A DNA stretch of 64,000 nt from Parastagonospora avenae f. sp. tritici 18332-5 (GCA_022559985.1 JAFJTR010000013.1:124001-188000), one strand, 5' to 3'. Positions 1-10,974 are shown, counted from the stretch's first letter. Translations and numbers: made by a program. Notes: a model not told the origin generated them from the letters alone.

Positions 1-1
1 T

Positions 2-145
2 GGGGAGGGCGGCGAGGGGGCGTTTGAGTTTGCGCAGATGGCGGAGGTGGGGACGAGTGTGGGCGTTGTTGGGGGGAATGTTGTGCAGGGGAAGGAGAGG
101 GGGGATGTGGAGGGGTGGTGGGCGTGGATTGCGGAGTTGTTGTGA
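2..145 (+). CDS. 3' end of an unidentified protein-coding gene
   Basis: Frame 2 is open from the left edge to a TGA at 143-145, giving 47 codons. The peptide is Gly/Val/Glu-rich and ends in a Trp-rich tail (GWWAWIAELL). The G-rich, third-position-GC composition fits a coding tail more than intergenic DNA. The gene begins before the window, so no domain can be assigned. It could be the last helix of an enzyme, but I do not recognise the family. Confidence 0.45.
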   Translation, partial: GEGGEGAFEFAQMAEVGTSVGVVGGNVVQGKERGDVEGWWAWIAELL

Positions 146-791
146 TGGAGAGAGATGGTCATATTTGGGAGGTCGTTTGGCAGAGGTCGAGCTTGGGAGA
201 GCGCGACATGCGATATCGCGACCACGCGTCCAGATCCTCCTCTTCGGAAGCAGTGGAAATGAGTTTGTGAATAGAGGAGGATGTAATAATTGTAGTAAGT
301 ATACAAAGCGTACCCAAAGATGAATGCTGAAAATCCCAGATATCAGAATGTTTTCACGCGTGTTAAGATTTGTTGGCGGAGGTCGCGCTTTCCTTTCTCT
401 TGTTTATGATGCCATATCTTCCGTCTCTCTTGGACTTTCAGACTACATCCCCACCCCCTTGTCGCCGGCTGTGGGCACCGCGAAAACCCCGATCTCTCAC
501 AGTGTGCTTGCTGACCCCACGAGTTCACCATCTTGTTTGCTGGACAGTGTATGGCCATGCACGTGCGAGCCCACCACACTCCCATCAAGGTCATCCAACA
601 ACACCATGATGATCGAACAAGCAGCATGTGCACCATATCATCCGCATCTCCAGACGTGTCGCATGATGATTAGATGAAAGGAGTAGCAAGCACAGAAGGC
701 GTATAAGTAAGTGCCTTTCCAACGCCCTAAGAAGAATCAAATCCAGCACAATAACTGGTCGGGTCTTCTACTTCTCTTTGATTGGATTGAC
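146..791. other. Intergenic, no feature seen
   Basis: Short overlapping ORFs occur on both strands (the longest about 117 codons) but none has recognisable motifs. This stretch is probably the 3' flank of the left-edge gene and the 5' flank of the first Argonaute-like copy. Confidence 0.5.
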
Positions 792-3700
792 ATGCATGAC
801 ATGTCGGAAACGAACAAAGATAATCAGCTTCTTCCACCTTTTTCCCTTGACAGGAAGGGGAGTATGCAGACCGATAGCTCGTTGGATCTGAGCGCTCCTC
901 CCGCAGCGGGCAGCACGTTCAGTGATCCTGCTACCACGACGAGTTCGGGTGATGGTGGAGACCTCATAACGCAACAGGCGCCATCACCAACTCCCCCAAC
1001 AAAGTTCAAAGAGCCCAAAGTCAGGGCGAACGCCTCCACGGGCTATTGTGGCACGTTGTCCGCTCCAACCAACCTTCCCACCACTTCTGTGATCAAGAAC
1101 AATCCACACTCGAAGACCGCCGTGGGACGGCTGACCTATGAGCTGACCAACCAACCAAAACTCTCTTTGTCGCCACAGTGGAGACTATGCCCCAAAACTT
1201 CTGCTCAAGATCCGCCTGAAGATTGGGAGGCCGTGGTGCACAAACGACTGCGCAAGGATGCCGTAAGGGAGATGATCACAAAAGTGACCAATTTTGATGA
1301 TTTGGCTGACGTTGCGGTCAACCAAGATGGGAACGGAACACTGGATCTGGTGATCGTGCCTGTGAGCGCCGAAACACAAGTCTTGACTCAAAACCTGAAG
1401 ACGGGGCGCATTGAGCTCGATAACAACAAGATGATGGCAAAGAAGGCGGAGGCTGACAGCAAAATTGAGGCTGATAGTAAGGAAGAGGCTACCAGCAAAG
1501 AAGCTGCCGACAACAAGGAAGCGGCTGGCAAGGAAGCGACTGACAGCAAAGAGGCGACTGACAGCAAGGCTGCTGCTCATCGTCCAGTGGCTTGCAAAAT
1601 TCTTCCCCAAGGGGATATTGATGATAAAAGAAAGCAGAGCTTTACTGGAAAAGTTTCGACTCCCTCATTCAAATGAGAACAGGTCAGATTGACGATCCCT
1701 CCGGCACAAACAGGCACGCTTGTTACATCCAAGACTTCCCCTCAGTCATCAAGGGCCCCAACAAAATCAATCCTTTCCTATGTTCTCAGCAAGCACTTCA
1801 CATGGAAATTGGTTCAGGTTTGTCGCTTGGCTTGCGCATCCAGCCGAGCTTGAACTCCGATCACAAGTGTCCGCACATTTGGACTTCGACCTCGTTCCGT
1901 ATGTTCCGAAGGGCTCTCTGCACTTGGTCTTGTTCGATGTTTATAGCAAAGAATGCCTACTTTCCGAGCCGTTAGAGCACCTGAAAGTCCTCGCGGGTCT
2001 GCTGAAAGGCCTACAGGTTCGATGCAAGTACGTTGTGGGAAGAGACCCCCTGGAACTCGGCGAAAAAGGCGCCACTCTTGGACGAAAAGAACTCCTACCG
2101 TGGCCGTCTTTTTGGGATTGCAGACGTCAAGATGCCGAAAGATGTCACGTTCGATGTTGGCACTGAGTCACACACCGTGGCTTCATTCTTCAACGAGCGT
2201 AAATGTAACTTTTGATTCTGCAGTCATGAACATGCTAACTTTCGCAAAGGCGTTTTACCAGCCGATGATGGACTGAAGTACCCCGAGCTTCCCCTTGTAT
2301 CCGATGGAAAGGACCATTGGGTACCGCTAGAGATGCTGATCGTAGAGCATGCCCAGCCCACCTACCACAAGGATTTCACCCGAGCAGGCAGAGACCTGGC
2401 ACGTTCTGTGATATCTCATAAGTACGAGTCCATCATCCGACAGCGTGGGCAGCAATTCCTAGAACTTTTCAACGTGCAGATGCGCAACCAGGTATGCACT
2501 GACTCTTGACGATACTATTGCAGTGAAACTAACTTTTGCTAGCAAAATCACGATAGAACAGTTCTGTGCGGTGTCGCAGATAACGCTGTTTTTGTCCCCA
2601 ATGTTGAGACATTGCACAGCAGCCCCGGGCTGATTTAGTCAAGAAAATTCCAGCCCGGTCTAATCCTGAACCCTCCATCAAGGTGGCATTCGCCGAAGAC
2701 AATGTGACGGGTGCATGCCGTACTCACGGCTCCCTTCTCGCAAGGATTAGGCAAGGCTTTGAAGTGCCTCTGTCGGACGACATGTCTCTTGTGGCACAGG
2801 CGCAAGTTGCCAACATTGGTACTGCTGCTGAAGTGCAGAAAAAGGAGAGGTCGAAAACCAAGCTGTACAATATCTTGCACGGTACGACTGCCGCCAGCCG
2901 AACCAGACTTGCGTTAGGTTTAATGTAGTCATCTAGCATGATTCGCAAGTAGCTGCGCAAGTTTGCAGATTGCGAGGCCAGCACTCTACTCGTGGATGTC
3001 ACCAAGGACTACATGCGAAAGTGCATCGCGACTCGCAACAATGATGACCCGTACTTCCCACAAAGTGTCATGGACAAGTGCAACTTCAAGCTCGGCGGCA
3101 TAAACTACAGCATAAATGTTTTGGATGTTGGGTCAGGCATGGATTTGAGTGGTCTCATGGTGGTCAGAGCACATATCAGACTCCCCCGAGATGGCCGTAA
3201 AACGTACAGTCCGTCTATCGCCGCTGTGGTGGCGAGCACAGACTCCACTGCATTGCATTTCCCTGGATCTGTCACGATCCAGCAGACTTCTGACGAATAC
3301 ACCACACGTGGAACAGGCAACAAGGTGACTTTAACAGCACAGGATCTTCCCCGTGCCTCCAGCCTCCAAAGTATGATGGAAGAGCGATTCGGAGCTTGGT
3401 CAAATCCATGGAAACCTCCAAAGTACATTCTCTTCTACCGCAGCGGTGTCAACTTCGACAACAACGCAACCATCGAGGACGAATACCAAGACATCAAAGC
3501 TGCTTTCGATTCGAAGTGGTCGGGCTTTGAACAGCCGTAAATCACCTTTGTGGTGTACAACAAGAATGCCCAGCTCACGTTTGTCCATGAGTCGCAACTC
3601 TCATCGAAGCATCACCTGGTCGCAGCGAACGCGTCACTGGCACCCAGAATCGTGTTCGGCACGAGCACAGGACAAGCCCAGAAGTACAAGTACTACACGC

Positions 3701-4084
3701 TCAAGGACGAAATTGACTTCAAAGAGGCCGAGCTGGGACAACTGGTAAGTCCGCAGATTAAGAACTCAATGCCACCACACTAACGTATAACAGACAATCA
3801 ACCTCAACGAGAGCTCCCAGCTATCCTCGCAACAAGACCGGACCGCCAAGGTACTGCCTCTGGTTTGGGCCAGCAAGCTCGCCGCTCGAGTGCACGACTA
3901 CTACTACGACACCTTCAAGCTGGAAGCGAGCGACCTCAAGAGAGATTTCAAGGTCGATTATGATCACAGTATGGTGGCCGCTAAGGCGAAGATTTCTGTT
4001 TTGAGCACCTTGGAGCTCAATGATGGTCCCAGCGCTGGCAATCCGTGGCACGCTGACCTCAACGACATGATGTTCTATCTTTAA
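792..4084 (+). pseudogene. Argonaute-like gene, copy 1 (N-L1-PAZ-L2-PIWI), disrupted
   Basis: Argonautes bind small RNAs and silence matching transcripts. The segments found in order are: an N-like domain (about 1090-1380, motif RLTYELTN, then a basic stretch and VIVPV); an EAxDSK low-complexity insert (1447-1575); L1 ending LLKGLQVRCKYVVGRD (to about 2050); PAZ (about 2095-2480, including YPELPLVSDGK and WVPLEMLIVEHAQ); and PIWI (about 2955-4084, including KCNFKLGGIN, PSIAAVVAS and ILFYRSGV). Likely introns are 2200-2247, one starting at 2492, and about 3746-3793. Damage: a +1 frame change at about 2040-2090, stops between L2 and PIWI at about 2925-2951, and TAA at 3538-3540 exactly where families have P-K-I-T-F. 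The usual catalytic Asp, Asp and His positions read His, Ser and Ser. The first ATG in frame is 792 (801 is also possible). The family call rests on several ordered motifs. The pseudogene call rests on the frame lesions. Confidence 0.8.
2200..2247 (+). other. Intron within the PAZ region of Argonaute-like copy 1
   Basis: The donor is GTAAAT after TTCAACGAGC. The branch-like GCTAAC and acceptor CAAAG are followed by an exon that reads in frame into VLPADDGLKYPELPLV. Splicing here restores a continuous PAZ sequence, so the intron was inherited and the copy is not a retrocopy. Confidence 0.6.
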
Positions 4085-4175
4085 GCTAGCTACGGTCACG
4101 AACACGGATGCTTCGCTGTCGCTCCTTCCGTGCTCCGGCGTTCTTTTTCTCTTCTCGACTTTTGTGGCTAAGGCT

Positions 4176-4221
4176 GCAACTTTTGTGGATTTCCGATATT
4201 TCCTTTTGTACTGTTGCGTTT
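4176..4221 (+). repeat. 3'-flank segment shared by Argonaute-like copies 1 and 2 (first copy)
   Basis: The segment starting GCAACTTTTGTGGATTTCCG, just after the stop of copy 1, aligns with 7074-7120 downstream of copy 2 with only a few mismatches and small gaps. The T-rich stretches around both also resemble each other. It reads as a former 3' untranslated region duplicated together with the gene. Confidence 0.6.
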
Positions 4222-4333
4222 CAGGTTTGCTTCGTCGGAGTTTGCGTCATTTTCCTGGGTCCTGTTTCGCGTAGATCTTTTCTATTTTGCTTTTTATAGA
4301 CTTTACTGCTTAGTTTGAGGGTTTCGCTTTTGG

Positions 4334-4497
4334 AGTTACACGTTGGTATTTGCTTTTGCAGGTTTCACAGAGTATTAATAGACTTTTCCCTTTCAAACCT
4401 TCTATGCTTCGAACTCGCTGTGATTACCTCCGTTGGCGTTACTCGTTGGTATTTGCATTTTCAGATCTAGTAGATTATCAATAGACTTGTCCTTTCA
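4334..4497 (+). repeat. Imperfect tandem direct repeat (two ~61-bp units, ~103-bp period)
   Basis: Unit A at 4334-4394 and unit B at 4437-4497 both read GTTAC(A/T)CGTTGGTATTTGC, then a TTTGCAG/TTTCAG, then TATTAATAGACTT or TATCAATAGACTT, then CCTTTCA. A weaker third unit may begin near 4540. The repeat lies in T-rich DNA behind copy 1 and encodes nothing evident. Confidence 0.65.
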
Positions 4498-5411
4498 TTA
4501 TGTGAATGTTGGGAACCTATTGTGAGTTCTCCCGTTAGTGTTTACATGTTGATGCATAATTCACGGTTCTCTTGTCATCTTAGCAGCGTATTTCGGGATT
4601 CAAAGTCACCATTTTCTTGTCCATTGGTTGCTCGGATTGAGACTGCGCCATTATCTAGGACAAGGATTTTTGACAAGGTTTTCTCGTTGAATACTTACCA
4701 TGCGTGTATAGCGCACCTCGAAACTGATGGAGCATTCATTCGTCTGGCGATTGGTCTACCCACCCGCTCCCATGTTCGGAACCACCATGTCAGTGTTCTT
4801 GTCAGAGTACGCTACGAACTTCTATGAAAGAGCTTTTGGGCGCTTTGAATGTCGGGGATGTTTGTTCTAGCTGGCATGATTGTTGCACGAGTACGAATTC
4901 GTGGAAAGGCAGCCTAGTCGAACCTGTCAGCATCTACGAGGGTACGCCTACTCAGGAGTAGTGCGTTTCATTACTGCTTATGTAACAGGAGGATATATAT
5001 TCGCTCTCTACGATAGTTTTCATCAATCAACCAACTTCTTCCTCAATCTCCTCACACTTGTTGACAGAACCAAATACATCTACAACGAAAACAGTCGAAA
5101 CATCTCACTTGCCCAAATCCATGCGCTTTTATTTTACTCGGCTGCAGGTGATATCCAAATTGTCTCTTGCAAAGCTGACCATAAGCGCGCTCGTGCTGCT
5201 TGCTACAAAAGTCACAACAACACTGAACAGCATGACCTTCGCAATGAAGTCGTAACAGTAAACGTCACATGTTGCTTCTTCACTGCTCAGCTGTATCATT
5301 ACTTATGGCAGATGATGCTGAGAAGCGAGCAGCGGAAATCTACAAGTAGGGAGCGATTCTTCGCCCTGAGAGGAGATAAATCCAGTTCAATCTTTGTACT
5401 GATCGATACAC
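4498..5411. other. Spacer between Argonaute-like copies 1 and 2
   Basis: An open frame of 226 codons at 4880-5560 has no recognisable motif, begins with TTG, and overlaps the N-like region of copy 2 in a different frame. I treat it as a chance ORF. No promoter can be assigned with confidence. Confidence 0.4.
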
Positions 5412-6970
5412 TTGGATCCACAAGTTCATCGCACGACAAGAATGATCATATCGACAAACGACTCTCTGCCGAAGATATCCAAGTGGATCCCCGGATCGGA
5501 AACATCAATTTCCAGATTGTCCTACCGCCTGGGAAAACTATCGACGTTTCTCCTGCTTAAAGCCAAGGTCTTGGACAGCGAGGGGGATTATTTGTATCCT
5601 CGCAAACAGAGAGAGTGTATCTGGCAAGAAGTGATGAACACCGAAAAGTACAAGGCCATGGGAGGCATCGCTGTCGTCAACACACGCACACCTACTAATA
5701 ACCATGAGGATTATCCCATCATCCCCTGGGGCGGTCTCACCGCAGATCAAAGAATCAGTTTTGGTCCAGAGACGATCAACCTCACATACACAATCTTACG
5801 GGATCGTGCTCATGATCATGAGACCACACTTACAACGATGTGTTCAATCTATCGCGTGCTTCTACTTGGCGAAGAAAAAGCCGCAGGAATCGCAGTGTAT
5901 CAAAAGGGTCTTGGTCTTCTACTCCAGCCTCGCATTGCATCTTTACCTGGATCGGGACCTTGCCGATTGAGCAAATTCCATGCCATGGAAATTCCAAGCA
6001 TAGTTGGTGCGGAGACCTCAGCATCGTGCCTACTGCAAAGGGTCGCGAGAGTGCAAAGAGCTCTGCGAAAAGTTGTGAGGTTCGCATGCGGAGTCAAGTT
6101 TCACTGGATATCCCCCTGAAGGTGTTGCACATCGAATTCGACCTTGCGACCATGGTCCCACCTAATACGACCATTTTGGACATTCTTTTCGAAGTGCTCG
6201 GACGTGAGCTCGCCGATGCCAATATTAAAGATCTACTGCCCCGTCTTCAGAACCTACTGGTCGGAATGTAGGTCAAACGCGATTACGAACCTAGGCAGGA
6301 TATGAGCACAAAGCACAAAGAGGAGTTCCGTGCTCCTTTTCAAATCCACTCCATCAAAACCAAGAAGGTTGCCACTGAAGAGAAAGTCGACAAGATCATA
6401 GATAAACACGACCCGAAGGATATGGTTAAGACTTGGAAATAGCTGACGGAGCTTGAGGGCGTTGACGCGTAAAAGTATTACAAGGACGGTAAGTAGCGAT
6501 TGGCAACGATTTCCAATGATTCTAGCTAATGAACATGAAGTCTACAGCGCTGGGCAACCCCTCTATCACGAATTCTTGCCCGTTGCAGGAGATGGCACTG
6601 GCGCCTACTTCCTACTGCAGAAACTCATCACTTGCGACGGACCCTAGTGTTTCCCGAACTCTTACATATTTGTAACTGAGCTTAAGACCTTGGCTGGTCG
6701 TATACAACTGCTGGATGAGAGCAAAAAGCCTATCATTGCAGAGCTCGGAAAGAGTGCCTTCGATAGTATCGTTGCTCCGCGCCCAGTCGGAAGTACTGGA
6801 AGTGTAAGTAAATCCCATATTTTACGAACGCCCAACTGACGTCTCAACAGGGAAACTCCGAAGTCGAACCTCGCCCTTTCCTTAACGCCTTGATGAGTGT
6901 GGCTCGGCTGATGAGCCTTCCGCATACGAGGCTGTGGATCCTATTGAGTTCTATCTCTGAGCGCGCCCGA
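5412..6970 (+). pseudogene. Argonaute-like gene, copy 2 (N-L1-PAZ only), disrupted
   Basis: The N-like segment (about 5490-5780) has SRLSYRLGK, then RKQRECIWQEVM and a VVN...IIPW block matching the other two copies. L1 (about 6130-6290) has FDLATMVPPNTT and LLPRLQNLLVGM, followed by an in-frame TAG (6269-6271) and VKRDYEP. PAZ (about 6320-6650) has EEFRAPFQIHSIKT and, across an intron at 6489-6540, KYYKD|VYSAGQPLYHEFLP. Further in-frame stops are TAG 6440-6442, TAA 6470-6472 and TAG 6645-6647. The N-like and L1 parts lie in different frames, so at least one frameshift lies between them. There is no PIWI: about 100 bp after the last recognisable piece the shared 3'-flank segment begins. Both ends are approximate. 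The homology call comes from collinearity with copies 1 and 3. Nothing suggests it can still make a protein. Confidence 0.7.
6489..6540 (+). other. Intron within the PAZ region of Argonaute-like copy 2
   Basis: It has a GTAAGT donor, a branch-like GCTAAT and an AG acceptor, 52 bp in total. Removing it joins KYYKD to VYSAGQPLYHEF, a canonical-looking PAZ strand and helix. It sits close to the PAZ intron of copy 1. Confidence 0.6.
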
Positions 6971-7073
6971 CAGAGTCTCGGGGTGAAGCGTCCTCTCGAA
7001 TCATTCAACGACCTTCCGTACAACACAACGCTTTTCTCTTCTAACCTCCGTTGTCCGCTACCCCAGCGAACCG

Positions 7074-7120
7074 GCAACTTGTTTGGATTTCCGATCTTCC
7101 CTTTGTTCCTGTTCGCGTTT
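7074..7120 (+). repeat. 3'-flank segment shared by Argonaute-like copies 1 and 2 (second copy)
   Basis: It begins GCAACTTGTTTGGATTTCCG and ends GTTCGCGTTT. It is the partner of 4176-4221. Its position only a few hundred bases after PAZ shows that the L2-PIWI part of copy 2 was deleted rather than moved downstream. Confidence 0.6.
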
Positions 7121-8550
7121 TGAGTTTTACATAGTCTGGTTTCGCAGGAGTACGCACTCGTTCTTTCATATCACATTTACTTTCTTTCTTAGTCTATGTG
7201 TTGCTTTTTTTACTTGGGTTCTGAAGTTTTGCATCATAGTTTCATAGTTCGTACCAATAGAATTTCTTTTCGAAACTCTCCTCTGGAGCATTGCATGTAT
7301 CATCAGCAGTCAACCGTTGACTACGCAAACACTAGCATCAATTTCTACACCAATGTCATCTTGCTCTATTCCAACCCGAGAGACTGGTACTCCATCATGT
7401 ACGGTAAGCTGACCACATCCACATCCACCCCATCACCACCATTTTCATCACCGCCCACGGAGCGCCTGTCTTTGCCCCATCCGCCTCACCGGGCCCTCAA
7501 CACCTGCCCGCCGTAAGCTTACACCACGCCACTACATCCTTCCATCCAAGCTGACATCAACTCCGCCCGCGCCCAGCGCCGCTACCGATCGTGCCGACCC
7601 TTCCGCTCCAGGCACGGGTCATCATCCTCCGCTACAGGCACAGCGCATCACCATCCGAAACGCCGGGGTCCGGATACTCCGGCACTTATCACATGCTGTG
7701 GGACGTGGGTGCCGAGATGGAAGCATGCGGATGTGGAGAAAGCGAGGTCCTCGCGTGCGGCAAGAGGATTTCGCATTAGATGCCGGTAAGGCGGATGATC
7801 AGCTTGCATGCAAGGGTGCAGATCGTTATGCGGGTCAATATCGAGACGTATTCGCTTGGGTGAGATGGCGACAGGGGTGTGTGTGGTTTGTGTACACGAT
7901 TGCTAGGTTGCGGAATTTGCTTGGCTTGGGGATCTGAGTGCAGTAGGCCGTATGATTGGAGTTCAGGTGTGTATGGTTGGCTTATTTGGATGTCTAACGG
8001 CGTGAGCATCGACTGTGCTGACGTTGAAGGTGAGCGCGCTTACCTCCACAATGAGCACAATCTCCATCGACTAGTAATAAAGCATCTCAAACTTCGATGG
8101 AACGCACTTTACGTCAATATGTAACTGAATCGATCGCCCACTTTGGCTAGTCGCAGCATGCAGTCAATTGCACACTCTAGTAGATGACTACTTTCTGTTG
8201 AAAGCGTGCGCCACCAATCACTGAGGTACACATAAGGTCACTACCATGAGAATCGGAGAAAACAGTAGCATGGAGGGTAAGAGAAACTATCTGAGACGCT
8301 AGCCATGTAAAGAAAGCAATTTAAGAGGCAATTGAGCAAATTTGTGAAGCAGAAAGATGACAGTGAGCTATGCGGGAAGGGACTAAAGAATAAAGAAACG
8401 TAAGAAAAGATCAGCAAGCTTCAGCTAGACCTCCATAAGGGTGATTGGACTTTCCGAGGTGTGCGATGCTGAGTAAATCTAGGCGGGCGACATCATAAGT
8501 GACGCATAATACATGGGCATTGAGCCGTGTATCTGAGACGACGGACCCGT
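7121..8550. other. Intergenic between Argonaute-like copies 2 and 3
   Basis: T-rich at the left, then mixed composition. Both strands were read for a missing PIWI block and none of the PIWI motifs seen in copy 1 was found. Short ORFs (at most about 106 codons) have no support. Confidence 0.5.
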
Positions 8551-10259
8551 TTAGAGCAACCGTAGCTGGATCTTCGAGAGATCAAGGAGGTCGACTGGGG
8601 CGGAATCGAGGTTGACAGTGAAGATCCGCCGCTCGTCTATCTGGCCCTGTCAATTATTAGTTTTGTCAAGGGTGTTACTACTGCTCTTACTCACCGCGAC
8701 GGTCGTTGGTGCCGTGGCAACCATGTTGAAGAATTCATCGCCGAATATTTGCTGTTCAGTGGGAGATTTGGACAGCAACTCTGCACATTTGCCCTACAAT
8801 TCTCTGGCCATGTGATCAAATCGCTTGCGTCCATGAACGTGCGGATCATCGACGACGATCGTATCGAGTGGAAACCACCCCCCTTTGTGGTCGGAGACAA
8901 GCGCTAGTTCGTTGTTGTTCTCGTACCTCTCATAGTCCTCTGGTAAAACAACTACCCCGCAGTTAGCATCGGATCAGTTTGTTATAGTGGCGAAGTATAC
9001 TGGCATTTTTTCAAAGTAATGGAAGGTAGAAAATGCTCGGATCTATCGATGGAGTTCTTCGACACCTCATGAGCCCACTTGATATACATGGTTTGGAACA
9101 CACGCCCCTTATCAAGGTCGCCAGAACTTCGACCTCTCCAAAGATCAAGACCCCTTTCTCCGTCCTTGACCTGGTCTTTAGTAGGAGGTATGAAGCAACA
9201 ACGGACACGCAAGCCCTTCAAAAAGGGTAGCAAAACATTCGGAACGTTCCAAACGTCCAAATTTGAACGGGTAAGCCCTTTGAATACGTTGCGAATCACG
9301 TTAGAGAGCTTGTTTCGTGGGAAATGAGCGACAAGGTCAATTTTGATATAGAGAAGCCTTTCCTTTCTGTCTAACGCTGGCTGCCCGCGCATGACAATTT
9401 CAACACGATCCTCAATTTCGACCTTCTCTCCTTCCTATGGTGAGGTTCCAATCAGATTCGGACTGATATTTGTTTCCTCTCAGTCCCAGATGTCGGTCAT
9501 GACGCGGTAGAACTCCTTGCTGACACCAGATTTCAGGCCAGTAAAGTGTAGTAGAGACACTAGCGTCCATAGATTTTTTCCATCACCGATATGGTTAATT
9601 AGTAGCGTTGGACTCTTCTTGATGACAGCCAAAAGGCTCTTTCAATAAAGGTCGGAGAGTCGATCAGGACCGCAGCGGCGCCCCTCTGAGATGGCACACC
9701 GTAACGGCTGCTTCAAGGTGGGACCTCCAGTGGAAGTGTAAACGGCGACTTCCTTTGTGGACTTCAGGAGTTTCGATCCTAGTCTGAACGGGATGGTGAA
9801 CTTCGCGGGCAGCAAAGTTTCACTGTCACCGTAAATCGGTACAATGAAATGATCGGTATGCCCACTGACGCCCATGTTCACCACAATATCCTCCCGGACT
9901 GATGTAAATATTTGATCTTGGAGAACTTCAATGATGGCTTCGTACCGAATTTTGCGATTCTCAACTGCAGTCCACCGTGAACGCAGAAAAGGTAACCATC
10001 CTGCTCTCTCAGATTTAAGCTTTGGAGGTGTCTTGGAGATGTCGGTTTTTATCTCTACCTCGACAATCCAAAGGTCGATCAAGTTCTCCAAATGGTACGA
10101 GAGCCTGTAGAGGTCTGTCCTGGACGTAGGTGAAACCTCCATGAGCGCTGTGGAGCTAGTGGAACTTGTCGTTGCGGAACCCGCACCGGATGATGAGACA
10201 AGCTTCTTACCACCAAAAGGTGAATTACCGCGTCGTCGTTTCGTTGGTGGCCCAACCAT
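8551..10259 (-). pseudogene. Argonaute-like gene, copy 3 (N-L1-PAZ only), inverted and disrupted
   Basis: Read on the - strand from an ATG at 10259. The basic N-terminus (TKRRRGNSPFGGKK) leads to the N-like block LYRLSYHLENL, NRKIRYEAIIEVL and HFIVPIYG (to about 9650). L1 (about 9370-9210) has LVAHFPRNKLSNVIRNVF and LLPFLKGLRVRCCFIPP. PAZ runs about 9190-8700 and includes ELALVSDHKGGWFPLDTIVV, parallel to ELPLVSDGKDHWVPLEMLIV of copy 1. An intron at 8647-8694 (GTGAGT...CTAATAATTGACAG) is still recognisable. Damage: stops between the N and L1 parts, a stop inside PAZ just after a RFDHMAREL block, and frame changes. The reading ends at TAA 8551-8553 shortly after PAZ. No PIWI follows. The motif order and shared residues make the family call good. 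Function is unlikely. Confidence 0.72.
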
Positions 10260-10974
10260 CTTGACTGCTCGGTGAATCTGTAGTAAGGAAGTTCATTACC
10301 AAGCGCGAGCAAAGACTTATACCGTCTCGAAATCATAGTGCTTGCTGCCTTACAAACTTGGCGGCCACGTGACCATCAATTAGCACGGCGACTGCCACTG
10401 AGTGAGGTTTGTGTTATTCTACAGGCACACTGGAACAAGGCCAGATGACTACTGTGCCATAGAATGACCAGGCAACATGCTTCACAGAAGCTTTGGAAGC
10501 AATCATAGAGCTCTCAGTGTATCAGTAGGATTTCATGTTCGATGCAGACGTTGCGTATGTCTTTAGCCATGAAGTTGTCAGCGCGTGATGGTAGTTGTCA
10601 TTGTAGTAAAATGCAACCCTAAGCTGCATGGCACAACAAAAGTTCTAGATGCATCGATGATCAGGCGCGTGTAGCACATATATGTAGTTGGTGATGACTT
10701 TGGCCGTGTTTGGGCGATGAGTGGTGGGTGAAAGAAAATCTCGTGAATACGCGTTCGGTTAGCGCGTAAGGCTGAGCCGTAGTGGGGCCTCGCGGTGAAG
10801 TGGCGGCGGGTAGAAGCGGGTCAGTCTTTCACGTTTTCTTTGCGACAGCTTCAAGCACATCACGACATCGTCTTCCACTCTTACGCAAATTGGAAGAGTT
10901 TTATGAGCGAAGTTCTGTCTATTCTTTAGTAGAGCACTTTCTTACACAACCAGACAAACCCTCGTACCACAGCC
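10260..10974. other. Intergenic, 5' flank of cystathionine beta-synthase
   Basis: No ORF with support. The last 150 bases are C/T-rich leader sequence in front of the ATG at 10975. No clear operator or TATA box was identified. Confidence 0.4.

Noticed and set aside
2636..2638. TAG read at first as a lesion in Argonaute-like copy 1
   Set aside because: A longer intron (2492-2619, GTATGC...GCACAG) skips it and joins in frame into the L2-like segment, so it is not good evidence of damage.
4880..5560. 226-codon + strand ORF
   Set aside because: It begins with TTG, has no motifs, and overlaps the N-like region of Argonaute-like copy 2 in another frame.
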